From assembly GCA_039566865.1 (NCBI GenBank), contig CM076949.1, positions 3,200,501 to 3,264,500 of the forward strand: DNA of 64,000 nt, in the 5' to 3' direction. The DNA is from Aurelia coerulea. Lineage: Eukaryota > Cnidaria > Scyphozoa > Semaeostomeae > Ulmaridae. Of the stretch, positions 20,401 through 30,500 are shown piece after piece. Position numbers and translations under genes: made by a program. Positions within the stretch are counted from its first letter, which is position 1; each line of letters opens with the position of its first letter. Under the pieces are notes generated by a model that was not told the origin of the DNA, did not search any database, and saw only the letters and a program-made list of their open reading frames with translations.

Positions 20401-23400
20401 TCTCTGTCATCAATATTTACAGTATTGAATTTACAATTTACATCGTTTGACATTGAAACCATGTTTATAGGTAGGGGTTGGACACAATATTTTCAACCTG
20501 AAAATTGTTGGGTAGATGTTTTTGCTGTCACTTTTAGAGTTGGGTAAGAAGATTTTTTGGACAAGAAAACATTTCTCTTCAGTACCAACCCCTCTGTAAA
20601 TAATGAGCGGTCCCTTAAACGGTACTCCTGTAGTTTTCTCAAATAAAAATCCCACGAAAATAATAATGACAAATAGCCGAACGTACGTGTGGTTCAATAT
20701 TGGCCAGTGATTGCTCCTTGAAAATAGTATTCGTTGTGTTCTGCATGGCTGTAATGGCTGAGCGTACATTGTGATTTGCCCAGATCACTGTTGACACCTT
20801 CCAATCTCTAAATGTATCCGTAGGTGTCTTGTAGTATTTTGTAGGCACGATAACCACTGGACACTGGAAAAAAACAAATCAGTTTTTACGGAGGGGCTGT
20901 TTCTGAAAAAGAAATATATGTGCACTCAGTCAGGGCATGAAATAATGCCATTCTTGTGTGAAACCGTCCTCACTTCAAGGTTCTTCTTCTTTATTTGTGA
21001 AACAAAGCATTCTCCCAAAGTCAAGAATTAGCCAAAAAATACCATAATGTTGCTCTGAGTCATATTTAACTTGAAAACATCGCTATATCATAATCACCTT
21101 GAAATCACTGCGGAATCATTTAGGCCACACAAGCGCACTCCTGGGAGGACGTCACATCTGCTCCCTTCCTAAACTAAAAACACTGGCCAAAAAGCCCGGC
21201 CGTGGAACCAAACATTGTCCAAAACCGCAACTTTGGAGGGGCACAACTCAGGGCCTAGGCATCGGAAATCAATTCTGTTTTCAGTTTTCATGTAAGCCAA
21301 ATATCTACCAACATACTCTCACATATTCACATACTCTCACATACTCAAAAATAAAAATTTAACGCTGGATTTGCACTTTAAAGGGTTAATGGTCTCGATT
21401 CAAGAGCAACAAAATTCTTCCATTTTGTCGATAGAATAGGAGAGTGACAAGATAGTGACATTGTGAGGAATTAATAATGAGCTATGAATAAGGAATAAAG
21501 GAAAGAGGAAAGAACAAGAGAAAAAATGTATTTGACAGATTATGTTTACGTTTAATAAAGATATTTGCTGCAGGCTGAAGAAATATGATAAAACTCAGAT
21601 CCTAATTTTTTGCAAGAACAATAGGAGAACGATAGGCTAATAAAGAAAAGACAATAGGCTGGAGGTCTTAGGGCCTGTTTATATGAGGAAAATACCTCAC
21701 CTGCCAGACCCGGGGCTGATAGGCGAGGTAAGTTTTAGCCACTGTTTATATGAGATATTTTATCTCACCAGGCAAGGTGGAGTAAAGTATCTCTTCCGCG
21801 AAATCAGAATGAATTAACCAATAGGAATCAATGAAGAAAACTAATACACGTTTTTTTATAAGAAACTTGGATCAGCACATAGTACTAAAAGTTTCTTAAT
21901 TTCGCATGAAAATTTCGGTGTTTTAGTAGTAAAAGTTTCTTAATTAGTTTCTTATTTTGTTGGGCCTAAAATTGCGGTATTGTTCGAAGTTGAGCCTTCT
22001 TCTCGACAAAGGGCTTCCATTTTGCATTGACATTGTCATCAAGAACAAGCCATGCACATCGAGGCAAAAATTTACCAATTTTGCAGTTAAAAGTCAATAA
22101 AAAACTAAGGCACCTTTGTTAGAGAGACATATAATAAGAGAGACATGCAGAAATAAAGTTTTAGAGTTTCTTAACTGTTCTTGAGCGTAGTACTAGAGTT
22201 TCTTAAATTTTTGGTCATCGTAGTACTAGTTTCTTATAAACCAATTTCTTATAAATAAAAAAAACGTGTACGGGACTTTACTGTATTGCTGTTCTGTGCC
22301 TTTGATGTCAAGCTAACATGGTCCAAAATAATGAATTTTGTGAAATTAAAACTATGAAGTATGAAATGACAGCAGGCACAAAGTAAGTCTCTTTGGCAAA
22401 CACATTTAGCTAATAGACAAATTCAGTTAACATTGATTGTACTCACTTCAGGTCAAATGACCAGACATTTTGGAAATCAGTTCTGCATCTGCTGATACAG
22501 TAATAACCGTTCCATGTTTGGTACAGAATGCTTTGTCTGTACGAAAAGAAAGTTTCCTCAAGGGGACAATCACGTGACCCGAAGTAATGGGTGTAAACAA
22601 GTTAAGCTGAATTTGTTTATCTGAGGCCCAGGTTCCTAAGTTATGGAGTACAAATCTGCAAATAGTAGAAGATGGCTTAACAGCTGCCTCAATTTGCAAG
22701 TAAGTCGTCAAACATGATTAAGAAATTACGGGACATTGCCCGGACGGACCGATGCATCAAAATTCGATTTCGCTGTTTACCTTGTTGTCCCATGCTTTAA
22801 TAAAAGCCTCAATTTCATTGGCATCACTTCTCTTGCTGTGCATCAGAATGGCATCAGCTCCTGCGTCCCTGTAGGCATGAGCTCTTTTCAAAACTTCATC
22901 AAGACCCCATCCAGCAATAAATGCTTCAACTCTGGCAACGATGCAGAAATCTGGATCACGTTGATGGTCTATGAATGGAAAAATGCGTGTTTAAAGGGGC
23001 TCGGTCACGTAAAGTAAACAAACTTCTTTCGAAACGACAATTTTGCAGCTTTTTGACAGGCCATATCAGACAGATTTTCCACTATTTTTTTCAAAATGAA
23101 AGAGCTATTTTGAAGATGAATTCTTGAACTTCAAAGAGAAACAAACGAAACGACCATATGTTGTAAGATTGCAAAGATATTAGTGGATTTTTAGTGCTAA
23201 CTTTATTGTGGATTCACCCCATCCACCAAAATTGCTTGGATATAAGTGGATTTTTAACGAGCATTTTTTGGTGGCTTGGGTGAAGCCACCAAATAAATTG
23301 CAGAAAGAAATTGAGAACAATGGCCACGTGCAGTCTTCATCCTTTGCTTTTTTAAATGGCAAATTCTCCAAAAATGGGGCGTTTTCCAACGACCTAAAGG

Positions 23401-26400
23401 GCGTGGCCATGAAAGATTCTCCCGGGGGCAAGCACCTGCACCCCCATTTTTCATCCCTCCACTCACATGAAGTTTCAGCCCTCCCCCCCCCCCCAACATG
23501 AATTTCATTCCGAAAGGCCTGTCCGTTTTAGAGCACGTACAGTTTAGGCTGAGTAATACAGCGGTTTAACTCTAATTTTTTTCGTGAGAAGTGACCATTT
23601 ATGTTTTACAACCAAACCAAAATTATTTTTGAAAAAATGATCAAGTTCTTGAAAAATCTTTGACATACCGTAGTTTAAAAAGATATTATAATTTGTGATT
23701 TTAGACAACTTTTAGCTCTGTGGAGAATATTTGAATATTGAGAGATGTTCAGCTTTGAAAATATATTTCATTTTACGTGAACCTGAAACATCAGGAAGAA
23801 TACCATGATTGCGCAAAAGGATCTAAATGTTTAAGGAGTCTCTCAATTTTGAATAAACTGTTCACATCTCTGGAGTGGAATATAGCTAAAATGAAAGCAA
23901 GATCTTTAACCTGTAGCAAAGTCTAAATTATGAAGGAAAAAGTTATTCACCTTTGCATGCTTTAATCTTGAGGGCAAATTCTTCCACATCAGCTAAAGGT
24001 TGTGCTCTTCCATCGAGAAGGGAGTTTGTCTTAGGAAATAATTTATCCTCCATACAAGCTCCTGCAACTCCTCGTTCTTCCAGTTTCCTTACCAGCCTCC
24101 TTGCATTGTTAAAATTGCCATAGCCTGTATCTGCATCAAGGAGGATTGGAATGTCCGTAACATCACTCATATATTCTAATACATCAAGCACTTGAGTCCA
24201 TGATGCTTCATTGCTGTCTCTAACTCCTAAGGCTGCTGATATGGACAGGCCACTGCCCCAGATACCCTTGAAACCTAGTCAAGATAAACATATTTTATTA
24301 AAATGCTTTAGACTATGCATGCATGATGCCAGTTAGTATTATTATTATCTAGTGCTAGGCACCAGGTAGTGTCAACAAATACACGTTTTTTCTTATTTTG
24401 ATTTTTTTTGTCCAAGATTTCCAGTAAGTTCTATCTTGAGCTAACACTTTGGCATTCTCCCATGTCATATTCAATTTTGTCAATTGTTCTTCAGCACATT
24501 TCAACCAAGTGCACTTTGAACCAAGAATAGGACATTTTGGAGAACATTTAGGAGAACATTTAAGAATAGGACATTTAGGAGAACATTTCAACCAAGTGTA
24601 CCATGATGCCAGTGCACTTTGAAATCAGCATAAAATGCGAGGGGATCAAACTTTTAGGAATCCTACCTGCATTTTGGACAATCTTTGCTGCAAGACCATT
24701 ATGAGCTTCCATCAAGAATTCCAAATCAGGTGAAGTTAGCATTTTCTTCAGCTGTGTTGTTTTCTGAGAAAAGAGGAAAATATTCAACTGTCTAAATTTC
24801 CATGAGATGGAAGATCTCTAATGCGTAAGGTGGAGTTGTGGTTTTAGTGACAAGGGCTGGGATTGCAGAAGTAGAGAAGAGCTCAAGTTTGTGACCTGTT
24901 GTCATAACGCTCAAATGATGGGGCCCTACTGTACCTGGGAGCTGCATTGCCAGAGGATTAAATCACAGTGCCACAACACCCTCAGAATGTCAAATCAAAT
25001 CATTTGCTCATAACCTAAGAAATTCTTGCGAATTCTCCAGAATTTAGGAGTCTTTGAAATGCTCTCAACATCTTAAGGATCCTTGTTTAAAGGCACACTG
25101 CCCTGGCACTGATTGGATGAATAAGACAATATGAAAGAGTAGAATTAGGCACGCTTCAGTAATTTCACTGTACACTGCAATCCACGAAGGTGATAACAAT
25201 CTGTCCCTTTATTCTCGAAACAAATATGATCCAAGAGCATAGACTTTGGTAATTATTCAGAGGCCAGGTCTTTTGTTAGTGATTTCAACATCACGACTAG
25301 CCAATCACAACCATGACAGTGTGCTTTTAAAGTGATGACTTAAAAATGAAACCTCAAAGGTTCCTACAGCCCTTTGTATTTGATAAAGCCAAGGAACACA
25401 GTGATATTTTGCGGGGTTTTCTTTGTTCTATTCATGGATAGGTCTTAAACAGTACATCAGGTCATTCATTTTCAGTTGAAGGATTCCTTGTATATGTACT
25501 GTATATGATCAATGGCCTTGATATCAACTTGACTGGGAGTTGTCTCTTTGACCAAAAACAGTATGAAAATAGCTGGGTATAGTACCGTTCCAATCTCAAT
25601 TCCTTTCTGCATCCATACCATAGGTTTATTTTTAGGGCTGGCAACTCCCCTTGCTTTACCGTGTGGATTCTGCCTTGCAATTTGAAATAATGGAATTTCA
25701 CCTATAAATCTACAGTAAATTTCTATTTTTCAATATCTGGAAACTCCATTAGTTGAAATGTGTTTGCAAGGAAATATGGAGGGAGTTTTCAAAAATTCAA
25801 AGTAGGTTCCAAAGTTTCCTCCATGCAGAAGTATTTCTTTGAAGAATCTATAATGACATTTTCATTATGTACATTACCTTGGGAGAATCGGTACTTGAAA
25901 AGCATTTTGTGACAAGTGTTGTGCCTACAAAAGAGATAAAATGATCAGACAACTTAAAAAGCGTTCTCAATTTCTGGGCCAGAATGAAAAGTTTGTCTTG
26001 CGTGGAAAACACATCCTCCACGCAGTCTTTGCGAAAACAATAGCTTACTGTTTGAAAGAAAAGAATCTGTCAGCACAAATTCCCTGCACAAAAACAACTC
26101 TGGTTTCTGGTTTCTGGGTGCACTCTGCCCTGGCCTTTTGATGTAGGACTGGAACTCTTTGGGCTAAGCAGGCCACAAAATTGATGGAAATAACTGATTA
26201 GGGGCCTTTAATGGAAGAAGTTCTACTTCTGTTGCTTTTTGCGGCTGCAAACTGTCAGAGCCTCCCTTCCCCCACCCAGGTGTGCAGAGTATGGCACTTG
26301 CACACCAGAGATTTTCAATGGGCTATTCAAATTAGACAATAGAGAACAAAAGAAATTTCTCGTTGCACACCGGAGATCTCGTCGAAAAGTGCCATAATCT

Positions 26401-27154
26401 GCAGACTGGCCCCCACCTGTGTGGTCTAAACCTTTTTTTCTACGGAATTTCCCAAATGTTTAGGCTATAAGAAAGGACAGCAACCAAACCTATTGGCGAG
26501 ATTAAGCAGACTAAGCTATATCATATTACCATTGCAAATACACCTTTCTACTGCCAAAACTATATTTGAGGGATTTTTGTTTCCTTTTCAAGCATTGTGT
26601 GACCTAGACTACCCCCTCCCCGGGGAGGGGCCCCTTTTAGGAACAATTCATCCTTATCAGGCAACTTTTTGGTTACAGATTTATTTTTTTATAGTCTAGT
26701 ATACATGTGAACTGAACCTGTGAATTTTTACAAATTTGCATCAGGTTCTGGCACCACCCCCTCAAAGTAATAAAGCCCCCTCCCTTTGACGTCAAGGCTG
26801 TCATGACAGCTCTCTTGTCCTTGACAGGTCTTCTGCACAAAAAATTCTGCAAACAAAATTGTTGGTCTTGCGATCACACTCAAAACATACAAAAGACGTT
26901 TGCGTGTTAGAGTTGATCGCAGCTTTTGTGATCTGGTCTGAGGTCTGTGTCTGCGGTGGTTTGTGGTCAAAGCCCGAAGATGCAGGACAGGGTGATGCCT
27001 TGTTCTGTTTAGGTTTAGTTAGGCCCATCAAGACCCCAAGAATAGAAGCAAAGAAAAACATATTACAGAGTCAATAAAACCCCTTTTTACCTGCAGGAAC
27101 ATTCCTTGAAGTTAGATTTTTGATCACACTTCTTGTTGCTGTTCTCAAAGCCAT
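17333..27154 (-). CDS. Phosphoenolpyruvate phosphomutase, seven exons, predicted mitochondrial
   Basis: Interconverts phosphoenolpyruvate and phosphonopyruvate, the P-C bond-forming entry step of phosphonate synthesis (isocitrate-lyase/PEP-mutase superfamily). Coding exons: 27154-27091, 25924-25878, 24763-24667, 24274-23951, 22968-22781, 20863-20687, 17416-17333; 981 bp, 326 aa, all GT-AG and in phase. Residues 1 to about 37 ([20 protein letters not shown]...) are Arg/Ser/Thr-rich without acidic residues up to Asp35, like a mitochondrial presequence. The core starts [10 protein letters not shown], then FKGIWGSG (71-78), [10 protein letters not shown] (114-123, with metal/substrate Asp116 and Asp118) and the mutase signature EDKLFPK (145-151), then [17 protein letters not shown] and [16 protein letters not shown] separates true mutases from lyase relatives in the superfamily. 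Starts 275 bp from the divergent MIF gene. No decarboxylase or transaminase of the pathway is in the window. Confidence 0.94.
17550..17697 (-). mobile_element. SINE-like element with tRNA box A and a 5S-like box
   Basis: On the minus strand: TGGCCGAGCGG (17684-17674), a perfect tRNA-type box A, then 24 bp further on GGATGGGTGACC (17650-17639), the internal control word of 5S rRNA genes. The tail reads 'gggacgttaaacaagggg'. Lies in the last PEPM intron. No clear box B. Confidence 0.6.
17700..18740. other. PEPM intron, no gene
   Basis: Open frames at 17767-17961 and on the minus strand at 18158-18740 show no recognisable domain, signal or splice-consistent neighbour. Nothing supported. Confidence 0.4.
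18750..19200. mobile_element. hAT-type MITE with G-run termini and perfect 8-bp TSD
   Basis: 451 bp. Left end CCCGGGGGGGGGGGTACTCC continuing 'attatggcc'; right end 'ggccataatgggagta' then a C run ending TGGG. Flanked by TATCATAT at 18742-18749 and 19201-19208. The arms also pair through 'ggggggtccagtc' / 'gactggacccccc'. No transposase. Confidence 0.92.
19209..20165. other. PEPM intron with 'CAGTAAAA-CCCGC' dispersed repeat
   Basis: The 206-aa open frame 19207-19827 runs through a lysine/asparagine-rich stretch and dispersed-repeat words (acagtaaagacccgcg at 19499, gcgggcttttactgtaa at 19952); it also begins inside a transposon target duplication. Not supported as a gene. Confidence 0.5.
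20174..20613. mobile_element. MITE with inverted ends GACTGTTCATTATC / GGACCGCTCATTATT
   Basis: About 440 bp. Left 'aaaggggttggtaccgaaga' pairs with right 'tcttcagtaccaacccct'. The ends read gactgttcattat and (inverse) ggaccgctcattat. The target duplication is unclear (CTTTAAA / CTTAAAC). The central region is AT-rich and non-coding. Confidence 0.7.
20687..20863 (-). CDS. PEP phosphomutase exon 6
   Basis: 59 codons, [20 protein letters not shown] to SLANIEPH, including VIWANHN; acceptor TTCCAG, donor GTACGT. Confidence 0.95.
20864..22780. other. PEPM intron with stacked repeats
   Basis: Includes inverted words around 21843-22270: 'acacgtttttttataagaaa' near 21847 and 'tttcttataaataaaaaaaa' then cgtgt near 22247, probably the ends of a further MITE of about 430 bp. 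Short 'tcacatactc' repeats lie at 21317-21345. Confidence 0.5.
22781..22968 (-). CDS. PEP phosphomutase exon 5
   Basis: 188 bp, [20 protein letters not shown], then [11 protein letters not shown] to AWDNK; acceptor TTCATAG, donor GTAAAC. Confidence 0.95.
22969..23950. other. PEPM intron, no gene
   Basis: A C/G homopolymer run lies at 23480-23492. Opposed open frames at 23180-23508 mirror each other and are not supported. Confidence 0.4.
23951..24274 (-). CDS. PEP phosphomutase exon 4 (active-site exon)
   Basis: 324 bp, with the [10 protein letters not shown] and EDKLFPKTN motifs; acceptor TGACTAG, donor GTGAAT. Confidence 0.96.
24667..24763 (-). CDS. PEP phosphomutase exon 3
   Basis: 97 bp. 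[20 protein letters not shown] then [12 protein letters not shown]; acceptor TTCTCAG, donor GTAGGA. Start of the conserved TIM-barrel domain. Confidence 0.93.
24862..24990 (-). mobile_element. tRNA-derived SINE, degenerate, reverse orientation
   Basis: Minus strand reads 'gttgtggcactgtgatttaa' (decayed box A region), then 'gggccccatcatttgagcgt' as in the SINE at 29007. Confidence 0.65.
25000..25877. other. PEPM intron, no gene
   Basis: AT-rich, without recognised repeats or exon-like signals. Confidence 0.35.
25878..25924 (-). CDS. PEP phosphomutase exon 2
   Basis: 47 bp, too short for most ORF finders. Reads (G)[15 protein letters not shown] with acceptor TTGTAG and donor GTAATG; phases fit exons 1 and 3. 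Likely contains the presequence cleavage region. Confidence 0.75.
25925..27090. other. PEPM first intron, no gene
   Basis: Small opposed open frames (26728-27077) without family signal. The words 'cacaccagagatt...' near 26300 recur at 33640 near MIF exon 2, suggesting another dispersed repeat. Confidence 0.4.
27091..27154 (-). CDS. PEP phosphomutase exon 1 (presequence)
   Basis: 21 codons plus one base: [20 protein letters not shown] then A; donor GTAAAA. The ATG is preceded by 'catcaag', a fair start context. Confidence 0.8.
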
Positions 27155-27429
27155 CTTGATGTCGCTATCTTTGCCAAATGTTCAAAAGTTTCACGTGGCA
27201 AGTCGAACGACACCTTGCACCACAGTAAAAAAAGACAAAGGACAAAATATCCCGCCCCATTTTGAAATGAGGCTGGCAAACCTAATCACTAAATCATTAA
27301 ATCAATGAATCAATCACTGAAACAGTTAACTGATCATTGATGTTGTTGTTGGGCTGGTTGTTGTTGTGGCTTGATCCCGCCAAAAGTTGCTGCAGCAAAA
27401 GGCTGGTTGCGCGTTGTTCCAAAGACGAT
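27155..27429. promoter_or_regulatory. Shared divergent promoter region of PEP phosphomutase and MIF
   Basis: 275 bp separate the two start codons, which point away from each other, so both 5' UTRs and promoters must fit here or use distal exons. It holds short AT repeats (aatcactaaatcattaaatc, then caatgaatcaatcactga) and a TTGTTG-rich stretch at 27340-27365. No TATA box is evident. Confidence 0.7.
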
Positions 27430-27537
27430 ATGCCTACCTTTGTAGTTGAGACAAATTTGCGCAGAGATGCATTTCCAGAAGGATGGATGGTAGAGGCAAC
27501 TCATATGATTGCAAATCTTCTTAAAAAGCCTGAGCAG
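27430..27537 (+). CDS. MIF exon 1
   Basis: 36 codons, MPTFVVETNLRRDAFPEGWM to KKPEQ; donor GTAAGA, phase 0. Confidence 0.92.
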
Positions 27538-30500
27538 GTAAGATAAAGAGACTAACTTTCAGGCATTTAGGCCATATGCCATGCCATCATCCACCTCATT
27601 ACCTCATTCAGATTCATAGTCAGGGCTGTTAGAACCAAAATATTGCTGAATTGTTCAAATTGTGATAGAAGCATGAAACTTGGATAGGATACACAGTTCG
27701 ATGCGCTGAAAAAGATAGGATGCAGACCCCTTCGAAAAAATGCCCCCTAAAGCTATATTTAGACTGGGGTACTAGTTTCCAGGCCTCACAGTGGTTGTTA
27801 TAATAACATTGCTGCAAATTGTGATATTAGCATGAAACTTGGCAAGGATACACAGTTTGATACGCTGAAAAAGATAGGATACAGACCCCTTCGAAAATTT
27901 GCCCCCTGAAGCTATTTTTAGACTGGGGTACCAGTTTCCAGGCCTTATTAGTGGTTGTTATAATAACATTGCTGCAAATTATGATATTAACATGAAACTT
28001 GGTAAGGATACACAGTTTGATACACTGAAAAAGAAAGGATGCAGACCCTCTCGAAAAATTGCCCCCTAATGCTATTTTTAGATTGGGGTACTAGGTTTCA
28101 GACCTCCAGTGGTTGTTATGATAATATTGCTGCAAATTGTGATGTCAGCATGAAACCTAGTAAGGATGCACAGTTTGATACACTGAAAAAGAAAGGATGC
28201 AGACCCTCTCGTAAAATTGCCCCCTAATGCTATTTTTAGATTGGGGTACTAGGTTTCAGACCTCCAGTGGTTGTTATGATAATATTGCTGCAAATTGTGA
28301 TGTCAGCATGAAACCTAGTAAGGATGCACAGTTTGATACACTGAAAAAGAAAGGATGCAGACCCTCTCGAAAAATTGCCCCCTAATGCTATTTTTAGATT
28401 GGGGTACTTACTAGGTTTCAGACCTCCAGTGGTTGTTATGATAATATTGCTGCAAATTGTGATGTTAGCATGAAACCTAGAAAGGATGCACAGTTTGATA
28501 CGCTCAAAAAGATGGGATACAGACCCTTCCAAAAAATTGCCCCCTAATGCTATTTTTAGATTGGGGTACTAGGGTCCAGGCCTCCACAGTGGTTATTATG
28601 ATAACATTGCTGCAAATGATGATATTAGCATAGAACTTGGTAAGTAGACACAGTAAAATACACTGAGAAAGGATGCAGATCACTATGATCGAAGCTCCTG
28701 AATTCTATTTTTAGACTGGGGTAATAGGTTCCAGGCCTGGTTTTTATAACATTGCTGCAAATTGTGATCGAAACAGTTTGATAATCTAAAAATGGTGAGG
28801 TGTAGACCCCTTCAGCAGAATGTCCCCTTTTGCTACTTTTAGTATCGGGTACAAGATTAGGTGCATCTACAATAGTTATCAAGACAACTTTAACGGACTC
28901 CTCTCTTATGCCATACCCAAAGGCTCCAGACCTGATAAATGCTGATGCTGTTAAATTGTCTAGCCCTAAATGTTACCAAAACGATATTTTCAGTAAGAGA
29001 CTGCACAGGTGTTGTGGCGCAGTGGTGTAATCCTCTGACTTTGCAGCCAGAACAGTCAGGCAGACAGGGTTCGATACCCGGTAGGGCCCCAACACTTGAG
29101 CGTCATGACAAGGGGTCGCGGACTCGAATAGCGCTTAGCTACTTCTGTGATCCCAGCGCTTGGCGCTAAAACCGCAACTTTACCCTCACCTACAAACATG
29201 AACTGTGCACTTGTTGGATACTTTCCATTAATGCACCGTAAGGACTAAGGTTGGTTGTTGGCAATTCAGCTTGAATAATGAAATCCCGGGAATGGAATCG
29301 TGCATGATAATAATCTCTAGAGTATTCATGAATTTCACCCAGAACCATCCCTGCAATAATACCTAGCTTTCTGCTTTCTCGGCATTATCTGTTCCACGAA
29401 TTCCTCAAAGACGACTGTATAGTGCCGCTACACAAGAAAGATAAATGGGAAAAGTAGCAATCAGATTTTCTTCGTTCAATCTTGCCAGCAATCTTTGATC
29501 CATAAATGCAATTATACAATTGCGAACCTTTTTTTCAAGTCCCAGAGTTTGCACTTTCGTAAGACTATCATCTGCGTCTTCTTTTTAACAAAAAAGAAAC
29601 ACTTTAACTGCAAGTTGATTCGACTGTATCTTGCACGTGTACTTGGATGAGCTGAAGAGTCTCGGCCGTTGGCAAGTGGCTGTTTTTGTTGTTCCTGATA
29701 GTGGTAACGATCATATATATTGTTATACCACTTGTGAAATTTCACTTATGTTGGTCTGCCTATTCTACTTTCATTATTCGCATCAAATTATCCAACTGCC
29801 TGAAATTTCTTCAGTTGATCTGCCACATTTCTGTATCCTGGTCTTTGTCGACATGCGTACTTATTTGCTTCACATTCATTCGATGCTTCTTGACAAATGG
29901 AGCAGAGCGATTTAGTTTGGCTCCTTCCTTTTCCATTTGCACCTGTTTCAAAGCCTTCCTCCACTCCTTGTAAATATGCGTTTTTCATATCGTATAATAG
30001 ATTCTGTCTACAAACAATTGTTAAAAAATGATACGAGAGGAGTGTTTGGGCTTTCTTTTGTTTTGAAGTGAAACCTCTCAATTTCAACCCTTACTGAAAA
30101 GGCACTACAGTAAAACCCCGCACATAAGAACCTCCATTTATTCGAGGGGCGTTTCACTCCCAAAAAATCTCGTACACCTTAGGCAAAAATCCTTTTGTTT
30201 TCAAGAAAAATCCATAAAAAATCCGTAAAAATCTTTTTGTTCTAAAAAAATCTCGTACGCTTTTTCGAAGGAGTGAAATGCCCCTCGCATTTATTAAGAA
30301 CCTACTGCCTGAAATCATATATTTTTGGACCCTATGGATAAGAACTATTTCAGCCTGATATCATAACTAGATTCTTAATAAAGGGTTTGATTCATTCATT
30401 GGGAAGTAAATGCAATTTGTTTGCCAATCAACCACTTTCGGGAACTCCAAAACATAACTTACAGGACTGTGATAGACAGGACCTAAAGAGTGTACATAAG

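Noticed and set aside
29007..29090. Functional tRNA gene
   Set aside because: Boxes A and B are present, but the flanks continue into a SINE body with decayed relatives elsewhere, and a full cloverleaf is not evident.
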